NCBI RefSeq assembly: GCF_041415945.1
Contig: NZ_JBGCUS010000001.1
Location: 4,434,501-4,498,500, forward strand
DNA length: 64,000 nucleotides
Direction of reading: 5' to 3'
Source of the DNA: Ancylobacter sp. IITR112
GTDB lineage: Bacteria > Pseudomonadota > Alphaproteobacteria > Rhizobiales > Xanthobacteraceae
In this document: in pieces, positions 45,352 to 55,409 of the stretch
How positions within the stretch are numbered: position 1 is the first letter of the stretch
Layout: every line of letters starts with the position of its first letter
Notes under the pieces: generated by a model
Database searches by the model: none
What the model was told of the DNA's origin: nothing
Seen by the model: the letters and a program-made list of their open reading frames with translations, nothing else
Position numbers and translations under genes: made by a program

Positions 45352-46905
45352 TCAGACTTTTGGGGTGTCAGGATTTGTCAGAGACGCATGAATTAACGCT
45401 GCGATCTGACGCGCCAGAAGCGGCGGTACGGCGTTCCCGATCTGGACGTATTGTTGTGTCCGATTGCCTAGAAAAAGGTAGTCGTCCGGAAAGGTCTGCA
45501 ACCTCGCTGCCTCGCGCACCGTCAGGCTCCGGCACTGTAACGGGTCCGGATGGATGAAATAGTGCCCGTCCTTGGAAATGTGGCTCGTCACCGTCGTGGA
45601 TGCCTCATCCGCCAATTGAACCCGGAAGCGGTCGTTGAAGGCACCGCTGTGCCAGTTGCGGTGATCGGGGCTGAGTGCGAGCGGGAAGTCGGCGGCCTTC
45701 GGGCTGTAACCATGTACGTTACCGAAGACCGCGGCGAAGAGATAGCGGCCGAGATCAGACGCCATGTGACCGCGCGTCTCGTGCTGGGCGATCGCGAGCA
45801 GTCCCGGCCGTTCCAGCCATTGCAGCAACTCGTCGCTCGACGTTGCGTAGCAGTCAGGAAGCCACGAGGCAGCACGAACTTCTGGGGAGGCCTCCTGCAT
45901 GCCCCGTGAGACAGAACGGAAGGCTTCGCTAAGCGCGCGGTCATCCTTCTCCTTGCAGATGCCGGCCAGCAGCTTTGCCGCATCGATGACCTCACGACGC
46001 CACAACATGGCGTCGTCGAGCCCTCTGCTGATGCCGCTCCGCAGGGAGGGCATGTTCCCTATGGCATCGTTGACCGTCCTGGCCTCCGATGAGACGGCGA
46101 TCTCAGCATCTGCCGCCCTTGCTGCAAGATCGGACCGGATGCCGATAATGATCACCCTGTGGCGTCGTTGCGGAACTCCGAATGCCTCGGAGCGTACGAT
46201 GAAGTCGGAAGGCTGTGTCGCTTCCTGCAGACTGGCCTTGCCGCCTTCGACCCGGATGGCGCGCAATTCGTAATGATGGTCTCGCCCCGTACCGAGGGAG
46301 GACAGGTCTTCCATCAGCATCTCGAAGACCAGCCGACTCTCGACCGTCGAGGACAGCATGCCCTTGACGTTTTCCATGACGAAGGCCGCTGGGCGAAGCG
46401 TGTCCAGCACCCGGATGTATTCGCGGAAGAGGTAGTGTCGTGCGTCTTTCTCGGGAACATAGCCGACTTTGCCCTTCGACCGAGCTCGCCCGACCAAGGA
46501 ATAGGCCTGGCAGGGGGGGCCGCCGATCAGGATCGTATCGTCGTATCCGGCCTTTAGGTTCTCGATGGCGCGGTCGATTTCGGACGCGGCGACATCGGTT
46601 CCAAGTTCAAACGCACGTGCTTCGTCGACGGCACGCTTCCACGCCTGAGCGTCGACGACTGACCAGTCTGGTTCGGCCTCAAGTCCTGCATGAAAATTTA
46701 TGAACTGATCAGGCAAGGTGCCGTGATGCGCCATGTATTCACGCAAAAACGCACGAAGCGTCAGGGTCCGATGGGCCGATGCCTCCTTCTCGACCGAAAT
46801 GCCGATCCGGAACGGCGTATGGCCCTCCTCGATGAGGGAAGCGAACCCCTCGCCAAGTCCGCCCGGGCCGGCGAACAAATCGACAATGCCGAAAGTGGAA
46901 GGCAA
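45352..46905 (-). CDS. DNA (cytosine-5) methyltransferase
   Basis: A 517-residue m5C methylase. Motif I FAGPGGLGEGF (11-21), motif IV GGPPCQAYS with catalytic Cys132, motif VI ENVKG (178-182), motif VIII QRRHRV, motif IX RSLTVREAARLQTFP and motif X GNAVPPLLARQ are all present. The long segment between VIII and IX is the target recognition region; the site cannot be inferred. Start is TTG at 46905 with an AGGAG site at proper distance. It presumably protects host DNA against the downstream restriction proteins. Confidence 0.92.
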   Translation of the reverse strand: MPSTFGIVDLFAGPGGLGEGFASLIEEGHTPFRIGISVEKEASAHRTLTLRAFLREYMAHHGTLPDQFINFHAGLEAEPDWSVVDAQAWKRAVDEARAFELGTDVAASEIDRAIENLKAGYDDTILIGGPPCQAYSLVGRARSKGKVGYVPEKDARHYLFREYIRVLDTLRPAAFVMENVKGMLSSTVESRLVFEMLMEDLSSLGTGRDHHYELRAIRVEGGKASLQEATQPSDFIVRSEAFGVPQRRHRVIIIGIRSDLAARAADAEIAVSSEARTVNDAIGNMPSLRSGISRGLDDAMLWRREVIDAAKLLAGICKEKDDRALSEAFRSVSRGMQEASPEVRAASWLPDCYATSSDELLQWLERPGLLAIAQHETRGHMASDLGRYLFAAVFGNVHGYSPKAADFPLALSPDHRNWHSGAFNDRFRVQLADEASTTVTSHISKDGHYFIHPDPLQCRSLTVREAARLQTFPDDYLFLGNRTQQYVQIGNAVPPLLARQIAALIHASLTNPDTPKV

Positions 46906-46914
46906 ATTAGGCTC

Positions 46915-46944
46915 CTGACGAACTTCATTCAGCCGGTGTATACT
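46915..46944 (+). promoter_or_regulatory. Candidate promoter of the vsr gene
   Basis: CTGACG (46915-46920) and TATACT (46939-46944) are separated by 18 bases, a good sigma-70 layout, 28 bases before the vsr start. The region is the 67-base gap between the divergent methyltransferase and vsr genes, so regulation of both probably meets here. Confidence 0.45.
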
Positions 46945-46972
46945 AGGTCCAAGGACGAAAACCAGGACGGAT

Positions 46973-47425
46973 GTGACCGATATCGTGGATCAGCAGACCC
47001 GTTCCCGGATGATGTCGGGGATCAGGGGAAAGAACACCAAGCCCGAGCTGGCTCTCAGGCGGGCATTGCACGCGCGCGGCTTCCGCTTTCGGCTTCATTC
47101 TGGCAAGGTTCACGGTCGACCGGACCTTGTCCTTCCGAAGCACCGCGCTGCGGTCTTCGTGCACGGCTGCTTCTGGCACCAACACGAGGGGTGCAGCTAC
47201 GCGACCGTACCGGCAACCCGGCCGGAGTTCTGGCGGGCGAAGTTCGATGCGAACGCCGCTCGAGACAGCGCCGTTCGCACAAGACTCCTCCAAGACGGTT
47301 GGCGCGTCGCGACAGTATGGGAGTGCGCCTTTCGGAAGCCTGAGAGCATGAACAACGCTGTCAGGACGTTCGAGGAATGGCTGCTAGGGACCGAAAGCCA
47401 GATCGAGATCGGAGCCACAGCATGA
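46973..47425 (+). CDS. vsr: Very short patch repair endonuclease (Vsr)
   Basis: A 150-residue mismatch nickase. The family opening is MSGIRGKNTKPELALRRALHARGFRFRLH, with catalytic Asp in GRPDLVLPKHRAAVFVHGCFWHQHEGC and the zinc-binding Cys/His set around it. The start is GTG at 46973 after AGGAC. Vsr repairs T:G mismatches formed when m5C deaminates, which explains its pairing with the adjacent methyltransferase. It is transcribed divergently from the rest of the module. Confidence 0.92.
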   Translation: MTDIVDQQTRSRMMSGIRGKNTKPELALRRALHARGFRFRLHSGKVHGRPDLVLPKHRAAVFVHGCFWHQHEGCSYATVPATRPEFWRAKFDANAARDSAVRTRLLQDGWRVATVWECAFRKPESMNNAVRTFEEWLLGTESQIEIGATA

Positions 47426-47798
47426 CCTTGCTCTCAAGGAAAGGAGACAGCCTGCCTGCTCCCAATCAGTTTCAGGTACTCCCCCGGCAAGTCAGAGCTA
47501 CCCTACGCCGTCAATGATCAATTCCTGACCATTGGAAGAACAAACTCGACGGTCAGAGTCATTTGTCTACCCCCTTAAAATACATAGGGTGTCCGGCCGC
47601 ATCGTGCGGGCTTCAGTCCACAGGTCGGGAGAGAAAAACGGGCAGCGCAGTGCAGAGATCGAACCTGCATAGCCTTTGGAACGTTGCGCTTTCTTCTGCC
47701 GCACCGTGCGCTGGGAGACGCTGCATTTGCAGGTAATGGCGGAGCAAGAGTGAGTCGAATGCAACTTTTGCGCTCCAGCAGGGCACACCGAATCGGCC
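47426..47798. other. Non-coding gap right of the defence module
   Basis: 373 bases in which I see no supported gene or RNA. A short CTGACC...GGTCAG inverted repeat lies near 47515-47560. Convergent transcription from vsr and from the mini membrane ORF meets here. Confidence 0.3.
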
Positions 47799-47909
47799 TC
47801 ACTCGCTTGGGCGAAGAGGTGTCCTCTCAGTCAAACGCACAGCAGCATAGCCCATTGCCACGACAATGAGCGGGAGCACCACGTAAGCGTATAGCCATAG
47901 AGCAGTCAT
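47799..47909 (-). CDS. 36-residue membrane mini-protein downstream of the integrase
   Basis: A very short ORF (starts MTALWLYAYVVLPLIVVAMG, ends in a charged tail RLTERTPLRPSE). One hydrophobic helix of about 20 residues. Its ATG overlaps the stop of the preceding mini-protein as ATGA, strong evidence for coupled translation. Unknown function. It is the last gene of a three-gene run starting with the integrase. Confidence 0.55.
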   Translation of the reverse strand: MTALWLYAYVVLPLIVVAMGYAAVRLTERTPLRPSE

Positions 47910-48136
47910 CTGAGCCTCCCAAGAACGAGCCTCGCAAGCCAATGTAGCACCGCGGAGGCCGCCAACCAAAACAAGCTGCCGATCGCTATCAGGGGAACGA
48001 TGATCGATGCTCCTCCGCTAATTCCATATAGTGCGGCGGCGGACGGCCCCAACACGCCAACCGTGAGACATGCTGTCGAGGCCCGATCAAGCGCATTCGC
48101 CAGCAGCTTGGTCCGCTCGTTATGGACGAGGCTCAA
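47906..48136 (-). CDS. 76-residue two-helix membrane protein coupled to the integrase gene
   Basis: Begins SLVHNERTKLLANALDRAS, then two hydrophobic segments (about 22-45 and 46-70). The start is TTG, overlapping the integrase TGA stop as TTGA, with GAGAGGAC just upstream. The pair with the 36-residue ORF, directly behind an integrase, suggests a function tied to the mobile element, such as stabilisation or a toxin-like role, but no family is recognised. Confidence 0.6.
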   Translation of the reverse strand: MSLVHNERTKLLANALDRASTACLTVGVLGPSAAALYGISGGASIIVPLIAIGSLFWLAASAVLHWLARLVLGRLR

Positions 48137-49368
48137 GTGTCCTCTCCCTGAGTGTCGACTGCCGCTCTAAGTTTCCTATCGATGTCCAATCGCATCTCGT
48201 CGATACGATCGGCCCACCATTGCATCATGCGGATACGTTCCTCCCAGTGTTCGCCGCGAGCGTAAGCCCGCCGTACATCATTATTTTCCACATGGCCGAG
48301 CTGCCTTTCGATCGCGTCGGCATGCCAAAGGCCGCTCTCATTGAGGAGCGTCGAAGCAGTGGCTCGAAATCCATGGGCCGTCACCTCGTCCTTGCCGTAA
48401 CCCAATCGGCGCAAGGCGGCATTCAGCGTGTTCTCAGACATCGGTCGACGCGGTGCGCTAACGGACGGTAGTGCGAGCTCGCGGGTTCCGGTGAACTGAC
48501 GAAGATCACGCAGAATCGCGACGGCCTGAGTAGGCAGCGGTGACCGGTGCGGCCGGCGCATTTTTGTGCGGCTGGCGGGCAGAACCCATTCAGCCTTCTC
48601 AAGGTTGAACTCGCGCCATTCCGCGAGTCGTAGCTCACCGGGGCGGGGGAAAAGCAGGGCCATTAATCGAAGGGCCGCGAGCGTGACGGGCTGGCCATCG
48701 AAACCATCGATGGCCCGAAGCAGTCCTCCAAACGCCTTCGCATCCGTAATGGCAGCTCTCGGCTTAACCGTGCGCGTCGTGAGAGCTCCGCGTAAGGCAT
48801 ATGTGGGATCGTGTTCAGCCCTCACAGTAGCGATGGCATAGCGAAACACGGTACCCATCGTGCTGCGGAGCCTACGCGCCGTTTCATAACGGCCTCGCAG
48901 CTCGACTTTGCGCAGCACAGCCAAGACCTCTATGGGCTTTATGTCGGCAATTGGCCGCTCACCGATGTCGACGCGTGCCAGATCGAGGAGCCAGCGCGTC
49001 TTCTCCATCGTCGCGTCGGCTCTGCGCTCTCGAGTCATTTTGGCGAGATATTCGTCTGCAACCATGTTGAAGGTGTTCGCATCGACGATGCTTTTGGTGA
49101 GCTTCGTCAATCGGGCCTGAACCCTGGGGTCCTGTCCCTGCGCCAGCAATCTTTTGGCTGCGTCCCGCCTCTCCCTAGCCTCGGTAAGGGAGACGACGGG
49201 ATAGGATCCGAAGGTCACCATCTTCTGCTTGCCTTCAAAGCGATACTGAAGGCGCCAGTGGCGACTGCCGGTTGGCGTGACGAGGAGGTGCAATCCTCCG
49301 CCATCGGAGAGCTTGCGCGGCTTCGCGCTCGGTTTGGCATTGCGGACGGCGGCATCTGACAGGGGCAT
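48133..49368 (-). CDS. P4-type tyrosine integrase
   Basis: A 411-residue integrase. N-terminal arm-binding domain (DUF4102) begins LSDAAVRNAKPSAKPRKLSDGGGLHLLV; the catalytic domain has Arg in PRPGELRLAEW, His/Arg in HGFRATASTLLNE, then GHVENNDVRRAYARG with the nucleophile Tyr. The ATG at 49368 starts the conserved N-terminus; a longer frame is available but unsupported. It is 156 bases from the tRNA-Phe 3' end, the expected position of the integrase of the element. It should catalyse recombination between the att repeats. Confidence 0.92.
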   Translation of the reverse strand: MPLSDAAVRNAKPSAKPRKLSDGGGLHLLVTPTGSRHWRLQYRFEGKQKMVTFGSYPVVSLTEARERRDAAKRLLAQGQDPRVQARLTKLTKSIVDANTFNMVADEYLAKMTRERRADATMEKTRWLLDLARVDIGERPIADIKPIEVLAVLRKVELRGRYETARRLRSTMGTVFRYAIATVRAEHDPTYALRGALTTRTVKPRAAITDAKAFGGLLRAIDGFDGQPVTLAALRLMALLFPRPGELRLAEWREFNLEKAEWVLPASRTKMRRPHRSPLPTQAVAILRDLRQFTGTRELALPSVSAPRRPMSENTLNAALRRLGYGKDEVTAHGFRATASTLLNESGLWHADAIERQLGHVENNDVRRAYARGEHWEERIRMMQWWADRIDEMRLDIDRKLRAAVDTQGEDT

Positions 49369-49524
49369 TTTGTTGGTACCCGGTCTGTGAGTTGGTACCG
49401 AACGATGCCAACAAACGTTCCAAAATGCCAACAGGCGCGGCGATGCGCGCCAATGCGATGATCGCCAAAAATTCTTTGATTATAGTAGTTTAGCGCACTT
49501 CCGGTTACCCCCGGCGGGGAGGAG

Positions 49525-49541
49525 TGGTGCCCAGGGACGGA
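49525..49541 (+). repeat. Right attachment-site copy (tRNA-Phe 3' end)
   Basis: TGGTGCCCAGGGACGGA, the direct-repeat partner of 31955-31970; one C more than the left copy. It includes the CCA end, discriminator and acceptor stem of the tRNA, the classic target of P4-type integrases. Confidence 0.75.
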
Positions 49542-49600
49542 GTCGAACCGCCGACACTGCGATTTTCAGTCGCATGCTCTACCAACTGAGCTACCTGGGC
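49525..49600 (-). tRNA. tRNA-Phe (GAA)
   Basis: A full cloverleaf on the minus strand: acceptor GCCCAGG/CCTGGGC, anticodon arm TGCGA-CTGAAAA-TCGCA with anticodon GAA, T arm with GTTCGACTC loop, and encoded CCA. It is intact, so integration restored the 3' end. Its last 17 bases (49525-49541) are the right attachment site of the element. Confidence 0.96.
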
Positions 49601-49881
49601 GTAGCCGGCAACGGCTTCAAGCCGTGCGGAGCGGGCGGGTTATAGAGTCTCGCTCGCGCCCTGTCCATATGTCATGAAACGGAAATGCAGCCTTTCCCCA
49701 GGCGCGGCTCCGGGCGTGGCCGGCGCCCGCCGCGCGATCCTGGCGCCTAGCCGGCCGGCGCGTCGGCGATCCGGCTGCGGGGTTCGGTACCCGCCGGGCG
49801 GCCTTGCCGGCGCGGCTGCCGTGGCGCCTGTTCCGCCGTCCACGCGGGGGCGGAAGGTTCGGGGCGATACTTCGCGCGCGC

Positions 49882-50100
49882 TCAGCCTTCGCGTGGCGGC
49901 TTCGGGGCGAGGGAAGGCTCCTCGCCATCCTCGTCGTCATTCTCCGTCACCGGGATCGCGTAGACGCCGGTGAGCCAGCGGTTGAGGTCGATATCGGCGC
50001 AGCGGGCGGAGCAGAAGGGGCGATATTTCGTTGCCATCGGCTTGCCGCAGATCGGGCACGGCTTGCCGCCCGGCGCGCCGGCGGGCGTGTCGGCGCTCAT
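49882..50100 (-). CDS. yacG: YacG, zinc-finger DNA gyrase inhibitor
   Basis: A 72-residue protein with the C4 zinc site Cys15, Cys18, Cys30 and Cys34 in CPICGKP...[15 protein letters not shown], then an acidic, disordered tail. YacG binds GyrB and inhibits gyrase. The ATG at 50100 overlaps the maf stop by four bases. The 281 bases to tRNA-Phe hold nothing recognisable. Confidence 0.88.
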   Translation of the reverse strand: MSADTPAGAPGGKPCPICGKPMATKYRPFCSARCADIDLNRWLTGVYAIPVTENDDEDGEEPSLAPKPPREG

Positions 50101-50720
50101 TCCGGGTGGCCCCAGCGCTTGTGCACCGGGAAGCGCTCGCCGCCGAGAAGCGCCACGGTTTCCGCCAGCGGCAGGCCGACCACATTGGTGTAGGAACCGA
50201 CCAGCTTGACCACGAACACGCCGGCAAGGCCCTGAATGGCATAGCCGCCGGCCTTGCCTTCCCATTCGCGCGCGGCGAGATAGGCGTCCATCTCCTCGCG
50301 CGAGAGGCGCTTGAAGCGCACCCGCGTCTCGACCAGCCGCGTGCGCACGCCGCCCTTGGGCGTCATCAGCGCGATGCCGGTATAGACGCGGTGGGCGCGG
50401 CCCGAGAGCAGGCGCAGGCAGTCCGCCGCCTCTTCGGCAATGTCCGGCTTGGGCAGGATGCGGCGCCCCACCGCCACCACCGTGTCGGCGGCGAGCAGGA
50501 AGGCGCCCTCATGCTGGCCCATGGCGCGGCGGCGCGCATCGGCGGCGTCCAGCTTCTCGCGCGCCAGCCGCAGCGCCAGCCGGCGGGGAAGCTCGCCGCG
50601 CTCGGGCGTCTCGTCAATATCGGCCGGCAGCAAGGCATCGGGTTCGATTCCGGCCTGGGCCAGCAGCGCCAGGCGGCGCGGCGAACCCGAGGCCAGCACC
50701 AGTGTCGGGCGGGCGCTCAC
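50097..50720 (-). CDS. maf: Maf-family nucleotide pyrophosphatase
   Basis: A 207-residue house-cleaning enzyme that hydrolyses non-canonical or methylated NTPs. Motifs: [17 protein letters not shown] near the N-terminus, LAADTVV with the catalytic Asp, [19 protein letters not shown] and [11 protein letters not shown]. Start at GTG 50720 is set by AAGGAGTGACC upstream; the longer frame adds no conserved residues. Its order with yacG, hisD and murA is common in Hyphomicrobiales. Confidence 0.9.
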   Translation of the reverse strand: MSARPTLVLASGSPRRLALLAQAGIEPDALLPADIDETPERGELPRRLALRLAREKLDAADARRRAMGQHEGAFLLAADTVVAVGRRILPKPDIAEEAADCLRLLSGRAHRVYTGIALMTPKGGVRTRLVETRVRFKRLSREEMDAYLAAREWEGKAGGYAIQGLAGVFVVKLVGSYTNVVGLPLAETVALLGGERFPVHKRWGHPE

Positions 50721-50814
50721 GCGGTCACTCCTTTGCGCCGGCGGGCCGGCGGGGCAATCGGCCGGCAAGCTAGAGCATGTGCGGTGAAAACGGAACGGCC
50801 TTGCCGCCACCGGC

Positions 50815-51303
50815 TCATTTCGGGCGGAACCGGGCGCGGATCCGCCGTTCCAGCTCGTCGCGAACCTCGCGATAGGCGTCGAGCCGCTGCTCGCGGTTGC
50901 CGCTGGCCAGCGTCGGGTCCGGGGTCGGCCAGTATTCCACGTCGATGGCGTTGGTGCGGGTCAGTTCCAGCGCGCGGTGATGGGCGTCGGGGGAGAGGGT
51001 GATGACGAGATCGAAGCCGAGACCCTCATTCTCCTCCAGTTCTTCCAGCGTCTGCGGCCGGTGGCGGGAGAGATCGAGCCCGATTTCGTCAATGGCGGCG
51101 GTGACGAAGGGATCAGCCTCGCCCTTCAGCACGCCGGCCGAGCCGACATAGAGCGAGCGGCCGAACAGGTGGCGCGCCAGCACCGCCGCCATGGGCGAGC
51201 GCACGCAGTTCTGCCCGCACATGAACAGAACCGATTGCGGCCGCTCGCGGCGTGCGGCCGGCGCGGGGCCGGGGGAGGCGTCGGCGGAGGCGGGCGGCGC
51301 CAC
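50815..51303 (-). CDS. Low-molecular-weight protein tyrosine phosphatase-like protein
   Basis: A 162-residue enzyme with the P-loop [11 protein letters not shown] (Cys29, CX5R) and a distal WPTPDPT carrying the general-acid Asp. The first 22 residues are Pro/Ala/Arg-rich and non-conserved. LMW-PTP and ArsC-type arsenate reductases share this fold; the conserved neighbourhood and absence of ars genes favour a phosphatase. Start is GTG, three bases after the UPF0262 stop. Confidence 0.82.
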   Translation of the reverse strand: MAPPASADASPGPAPAARRERPQSVLFMCGQNCVRSPMAAVLARHLFGRSLYVGSAGVLKGEADPFVTAAIDEIGLDLSRHRPQTLEELEENEGLGFDLVITLSPDAHHRALELTRTNAIDVEYWPTPDPTLASGNREQRLDAYREVRDELERRIRARFRPK

Positions 51304-51305
51304 GC

Positions 51306-51800
51306 TCAGCCTTTCCAGTGCAGCGCGCAGACCAGCGTGAACAGGCGCCGGGCCGTGCCGAAATCGAGGGCGATCTTGTCCTTCAGCCGTTCGCGCAGCA
51401 GTTCGGACGCCTCGTTGTGCAGGCCGCGCCGGCCCATGTCGATGGCTTCGATCTGCGACGGGCTGGCGGTGCGGATGGCGGAATAATAGCTCTCGCAGAC
51501 GAGGAAATAGTCGCGCACCACCCGCCGCAGCGGGCTGAGCGAGAGATGATGTTGCACGACAGGGCTGCCGTCCTCGCGCGTCACATCCAGCACCAGGCGC
51601 CCTTCATTGAGGCCGATGGCGAGGCGGTAGGGACCGGGGGCGGTGTCGCCCAGCGGGGCGAAGCTGTTCTCGGCGATGAGGTCGTAGATGGCGACGGCGC
51701 GCTCATGCTCGACATCGACATTGGAACGGCCGATGGAGGCGCCGTCCAGCGTCACCGCCGAGAGGCGGCGGGTCTCGACATGGGGATCCTCGCCGCCCAT
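51306..51800 (-). CDS. UPF0262 family protein
   Basis: A 164-residue alphaproteobacterial protein of unknown function. Conserved blocks: [61 protein letters not shown], and the ending [17 protein letters not shown]. It almost always follows hisD, as here with a ten-base gap, but no link to histidine synthesis is proven. Confidence 0.9.
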   Translation of the reverse strand: MGGEDPHVETRRLSAVTLDGASIGRSNVDVEHERAVAIYDLIAENSFAPLGDTAPGPYRLAIGLNEGRLVLDVTREDGSPVVQHHLSLSPLRRVVRDYFLVCESYYSAIRTASPSQIEAIDMGRRGLHNEASELLRERLKDKIALDFGTARRLFTLVCALHWKG

Positions 51801-51810
51801 GGCGCGCCCG

Positions 51811-53103
51811 TCAGAGGTTGAGGCGGACCGCCACCGAGCGGGCGTGGGCGCCGAGCCCTTCCGCCTCGCCGAGCGCGATCGCCGCCGGGCCGAGCGCGCG
51901 TAGCTGCTCCGGCCCGCATTTGAGGATCGAGGTCCGCTTCATGAAGTCGAGCACGCCGAGGCCGGAGGAGAAACGGGCCGAGCGGGCGGTCGGCAGAACA
52001 TGGTTGGAGCCGCCGACATAATCGCCGATTGCTTCCGGCGTGTGGGCGCCAAGGAAGATCGCGCCGGCATGGTGGATCGCCTCGGCCAGCGTCTCGGCGT
52101 CGGCGGCCATGATTTCCAGATGCTCCGGGGCGAGGCGGTTGGCCAGCGCCGGCGCCTCGTCAAGGCTGTGGAGAAGGATCACCGCGCCGAACTCGTCCCA
52201 GCTCTTCGCCGCGATGTCGCGGCGGGGCAGGGTGGCGAGCTGGCGCTCCACCGCCGCCACCACGGCATCGGCGAGGGCGGCGTCGTCGGTCATCAGGATC
52301 GACTGGGCGGCGGTGTCGTGCTCGGCCTGCGCCAGCAGGTCGGCGGCGATCCAGTCCGGATTCTGCTCGCCATCGGCGATGACCAGCACCTCGGAAGGGC
52401 CCGCCACCATGTCGATGCCCACCGTGCCGAAGACATGGCGCTTGGCCGCCGCCACATAGGCATTGCCCGGGCCGACGATCTTGGCGACGGGGGCGATGCT
52501 CTCGGTGCCATAGGCCAGCGCGGCGATCGCCTGCGCCCCGCCCACCCGGTAGACCTCATCGACCCCGGCAAGCTCGGCGGCGGCGAGCACCAGCGGGTTG
52601 AGCACGCCATCGGGCGCCGGCACTACCATGGCGAGCCGGGCGACGCCCGCCACCTTGGCCGGCACCGCGTTCATCAGCACGGAGGAGGGGTAGGCCGCCG
52701 TGCCGCCGGGCACATACAGCCCCACCGCGTCCACCGGCGTCCAGCGATGACCGAGCTCGACGCCGGCGGCGTCGACATAGCGCCCGCTCGTCGGCAACTG
52801 GCGCGCGTGATGGGCACGGATGCGCTCATGGGCGAAGCTCAGCGCCTCCAGCGTCGCGCCATCGCAGGCGCGGCGGGCGGCGGCGATCTCGTCCGCCGTC
52901 ACCCGGAGGCCGAGCGTGCCGAGGTCCACCCGGTCGAAGGTCTTGGAAAAGGCGATCAGCGCCTCGTCGCCGCGCTGGCGCACGGCGTCGATGATCTGCG
53001 CCACCGCCTGCGCCACATCCGCCGACACTTCGCGCTTGGTGCCGAGAAAGGCGCGGAAGCGCTCCGGGAAGTCGGGCGAGCTTGTGTCGAGGCGAAGCGG
53101 CAT
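51811..53103 (-). CDS. hisD: Histidinol dehydrogenase HisD
   Basis: A 430-residue zinc enzyme that oxidises L-histidinol to L-histidine in two NAD-dependent steps. Family segments: [23 protein letters not shown], the NAD-region [41 protein letters not shown] with Zn-binding His, RLAPEHLEI, and the C-terminal [10 protein letters not shown]. Full length. It heads the short run hisD-UPF0262-LMW phosphatase; other his genes are not in the window. Confidence 0.95.
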   Translation of the reverse strand: MPLRLDTSSPDFPERFRAFLGTKREVSADVAQAVAQIIDAVRQRGDEALIAFSKTFDRVDLGTLGLRVTADEIAAARRACDGATLEALSFAHERIRAHHARQLPTSGRYVDAAGVELGHRWTPVDAVGLYVPGGTAAYPSSVLMNAVPAKVAGVARLAMVVPAPDGVLNPLVLAAAELAGVDEVYRVGGAQAIAALAYGTESIAPVAKIVGPGNAYVAAAKRHVFGTVGIDMVAGPSEVLVIADGEQNPDWIAADLLAQAEHDTAAQSILMTDDAALADAVVAAVERQLATLPRRDIAAKSWDEFGAVILLHSLDEAPALANRLAPEHLEIMAADAETLAEAIHHAGAIFLGAHTPEAIGDYVGGSNHVLPTARSARFSSGLGVLDFMKRTSILKCGPEQLRALGPAAIALGEAEGLGAHARSVAVRLNL

Positions 53104-53298
53104 GGCGGGGTCCTACGGGGTCGGCTTCCTGCACGTCGGCAGCGGCGCGCCTCCCCGCGGCACGCGCCGGCACCGATGCGGCGCGGGCGTCAGGTCGCGC
53201 GGGGCGCCGTTACCTGTTCGTCCTGTCCTATCGCAACCGGGCCCGCCGAAGACAAGGACATTCGAAGCCGAGGGGAGGCCCGGTATGCGGCAGGGCCG

Positions 53299-53778
53299 TC
53301 ACGCCTCGTGACAGGGCGTTCCCTTGGCGTCCCAGGCGGGGCCGAGATCCTCCAGCCCCGCTTCCATGCACTCGACATCGAGCTGCACTTCGCCGCCGCC
53401 GGAGAACAGGAAGGTGACGGTGCCGGAGGGGGCGTCGGTTTCCTCGAAGGTGAGGGCGAGCAGGTTCAGCACGCCCTGCTTCTTCCGGAGGTCGATGCCG
53501 CGCAGGCGGGCGCCCAGAACGCGCTCGAAACGCAGCCCGGCCCGGCGGCGCACACAGGGGCCGACGGCGGCTGCCGCCGCGCCAATGGGCGCGTCGGCTT
53601 CGGCCATCGCCTCCGCCTGGATCGCCTTTTCCCAGTCGAAGCGGTTGGCGAGCAGGACGAAGCGGCGTTCCTTTGGCAGGAAGGTCATGTCGCCGATGGC
53701 GACCACCGCGTCCTGCAGATGCACCGAGAGGACCGCGAGATCCTCGGCGTCCAGCGCCACCAGTTTCAGCCCCGCCAT
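53299..53778 (-). CDS. DUF2948 family protein
   Basis: A 159-residue cytoplasmic protein of unknown function, confined mainly to alphaproteobacteria. Recognisable: LKLVALDAEDLAVLSVHLQDAV, RFVLLANRFDWE, LNLLALTFE and GTVTFLFSGGGEVQLDVECMEA. A strong GGAGAGGACGAA site precedes the ATG at 53778; an upstream in-frame ATG was rejected. It usually lies between murA and hisD, as here. Confidence 0.88.
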   Translation of the reverse strand: MAGLKLVALDAEDLAVLSVHLQDAVVAIGDMTFLPKERRFVLLANRFDWEKAIQAEAMAEADAPIGAAAAAVGPCVRRRAGLRFERVLGARLRGIDLRKKQGVLNLLALTFEETDAPSGTVTFLFSGGGEVQLDVECMEAGLEDLGPAWDAKGTPCHEA

Positions 53779-53941
53779 TTCGTCCTCTCCGCCACCCTGC
53801 ATGCCGCAGCGCCATTTGCGCCGGTCGCCGCGCGCCCAGTTCCGCGCGCCTGCCCCTGCGGCCCTTACGCCGCACAGATGGCGCCGCCCCCGCCCATCGG
53901 CAAGAGAGGCGCGGCGTCGGGAGAGATGCGGAGGGCCGCTC

Positions 53942-55231
<1,290 letters not shown>

Positions 55232-55409
55232 GAGGTCAGGTACTCCTTCAGCGCAGCACAGGGGGCGCGACCTCTACCGGTCGCGTCCGACGCCTGTCGG
55301 CAGCGGCATGTCTGGACGATGGGGCCGATTCGTGGCGTTCCACCGGCTATTCCCGTCCATCTCTACCGCGTGGCGCGCTTTGCGACAACGCGCGCTCGTG
55401 AAGGCCCGC

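Larger units (their letters stand above)
31955..49541. mobile_element. 17.6-kb integrative mobilizable element at tRNA-Phe carrying a defence module
   Basis: The segment is bounded by direct repeats of the tRNA-Phe 3' end. A P4-type integrase lies next to the tRNA. The other end has a VirD2-type relaxase. No type IV secretion genes are present, so it is mobilizable rather than self-conjugative. Cargo: XRE regulator, a gene split by an IS, a recombinase remnant, and a six-gene restriction system. Excision between the repeats would leave an intact tRNA-Phe. Family knowledge: P4-type integrases commonly use tRNA 3' ends. Confidence 0.8.

Noticed and set aside
50815..51303. ArsC-type arsenate reductase
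   Set aside because: The CX5R loop fits, but no arsenic genes are near and the neighbourhood is the conserved hisD-UPF0262-phosphatase run.
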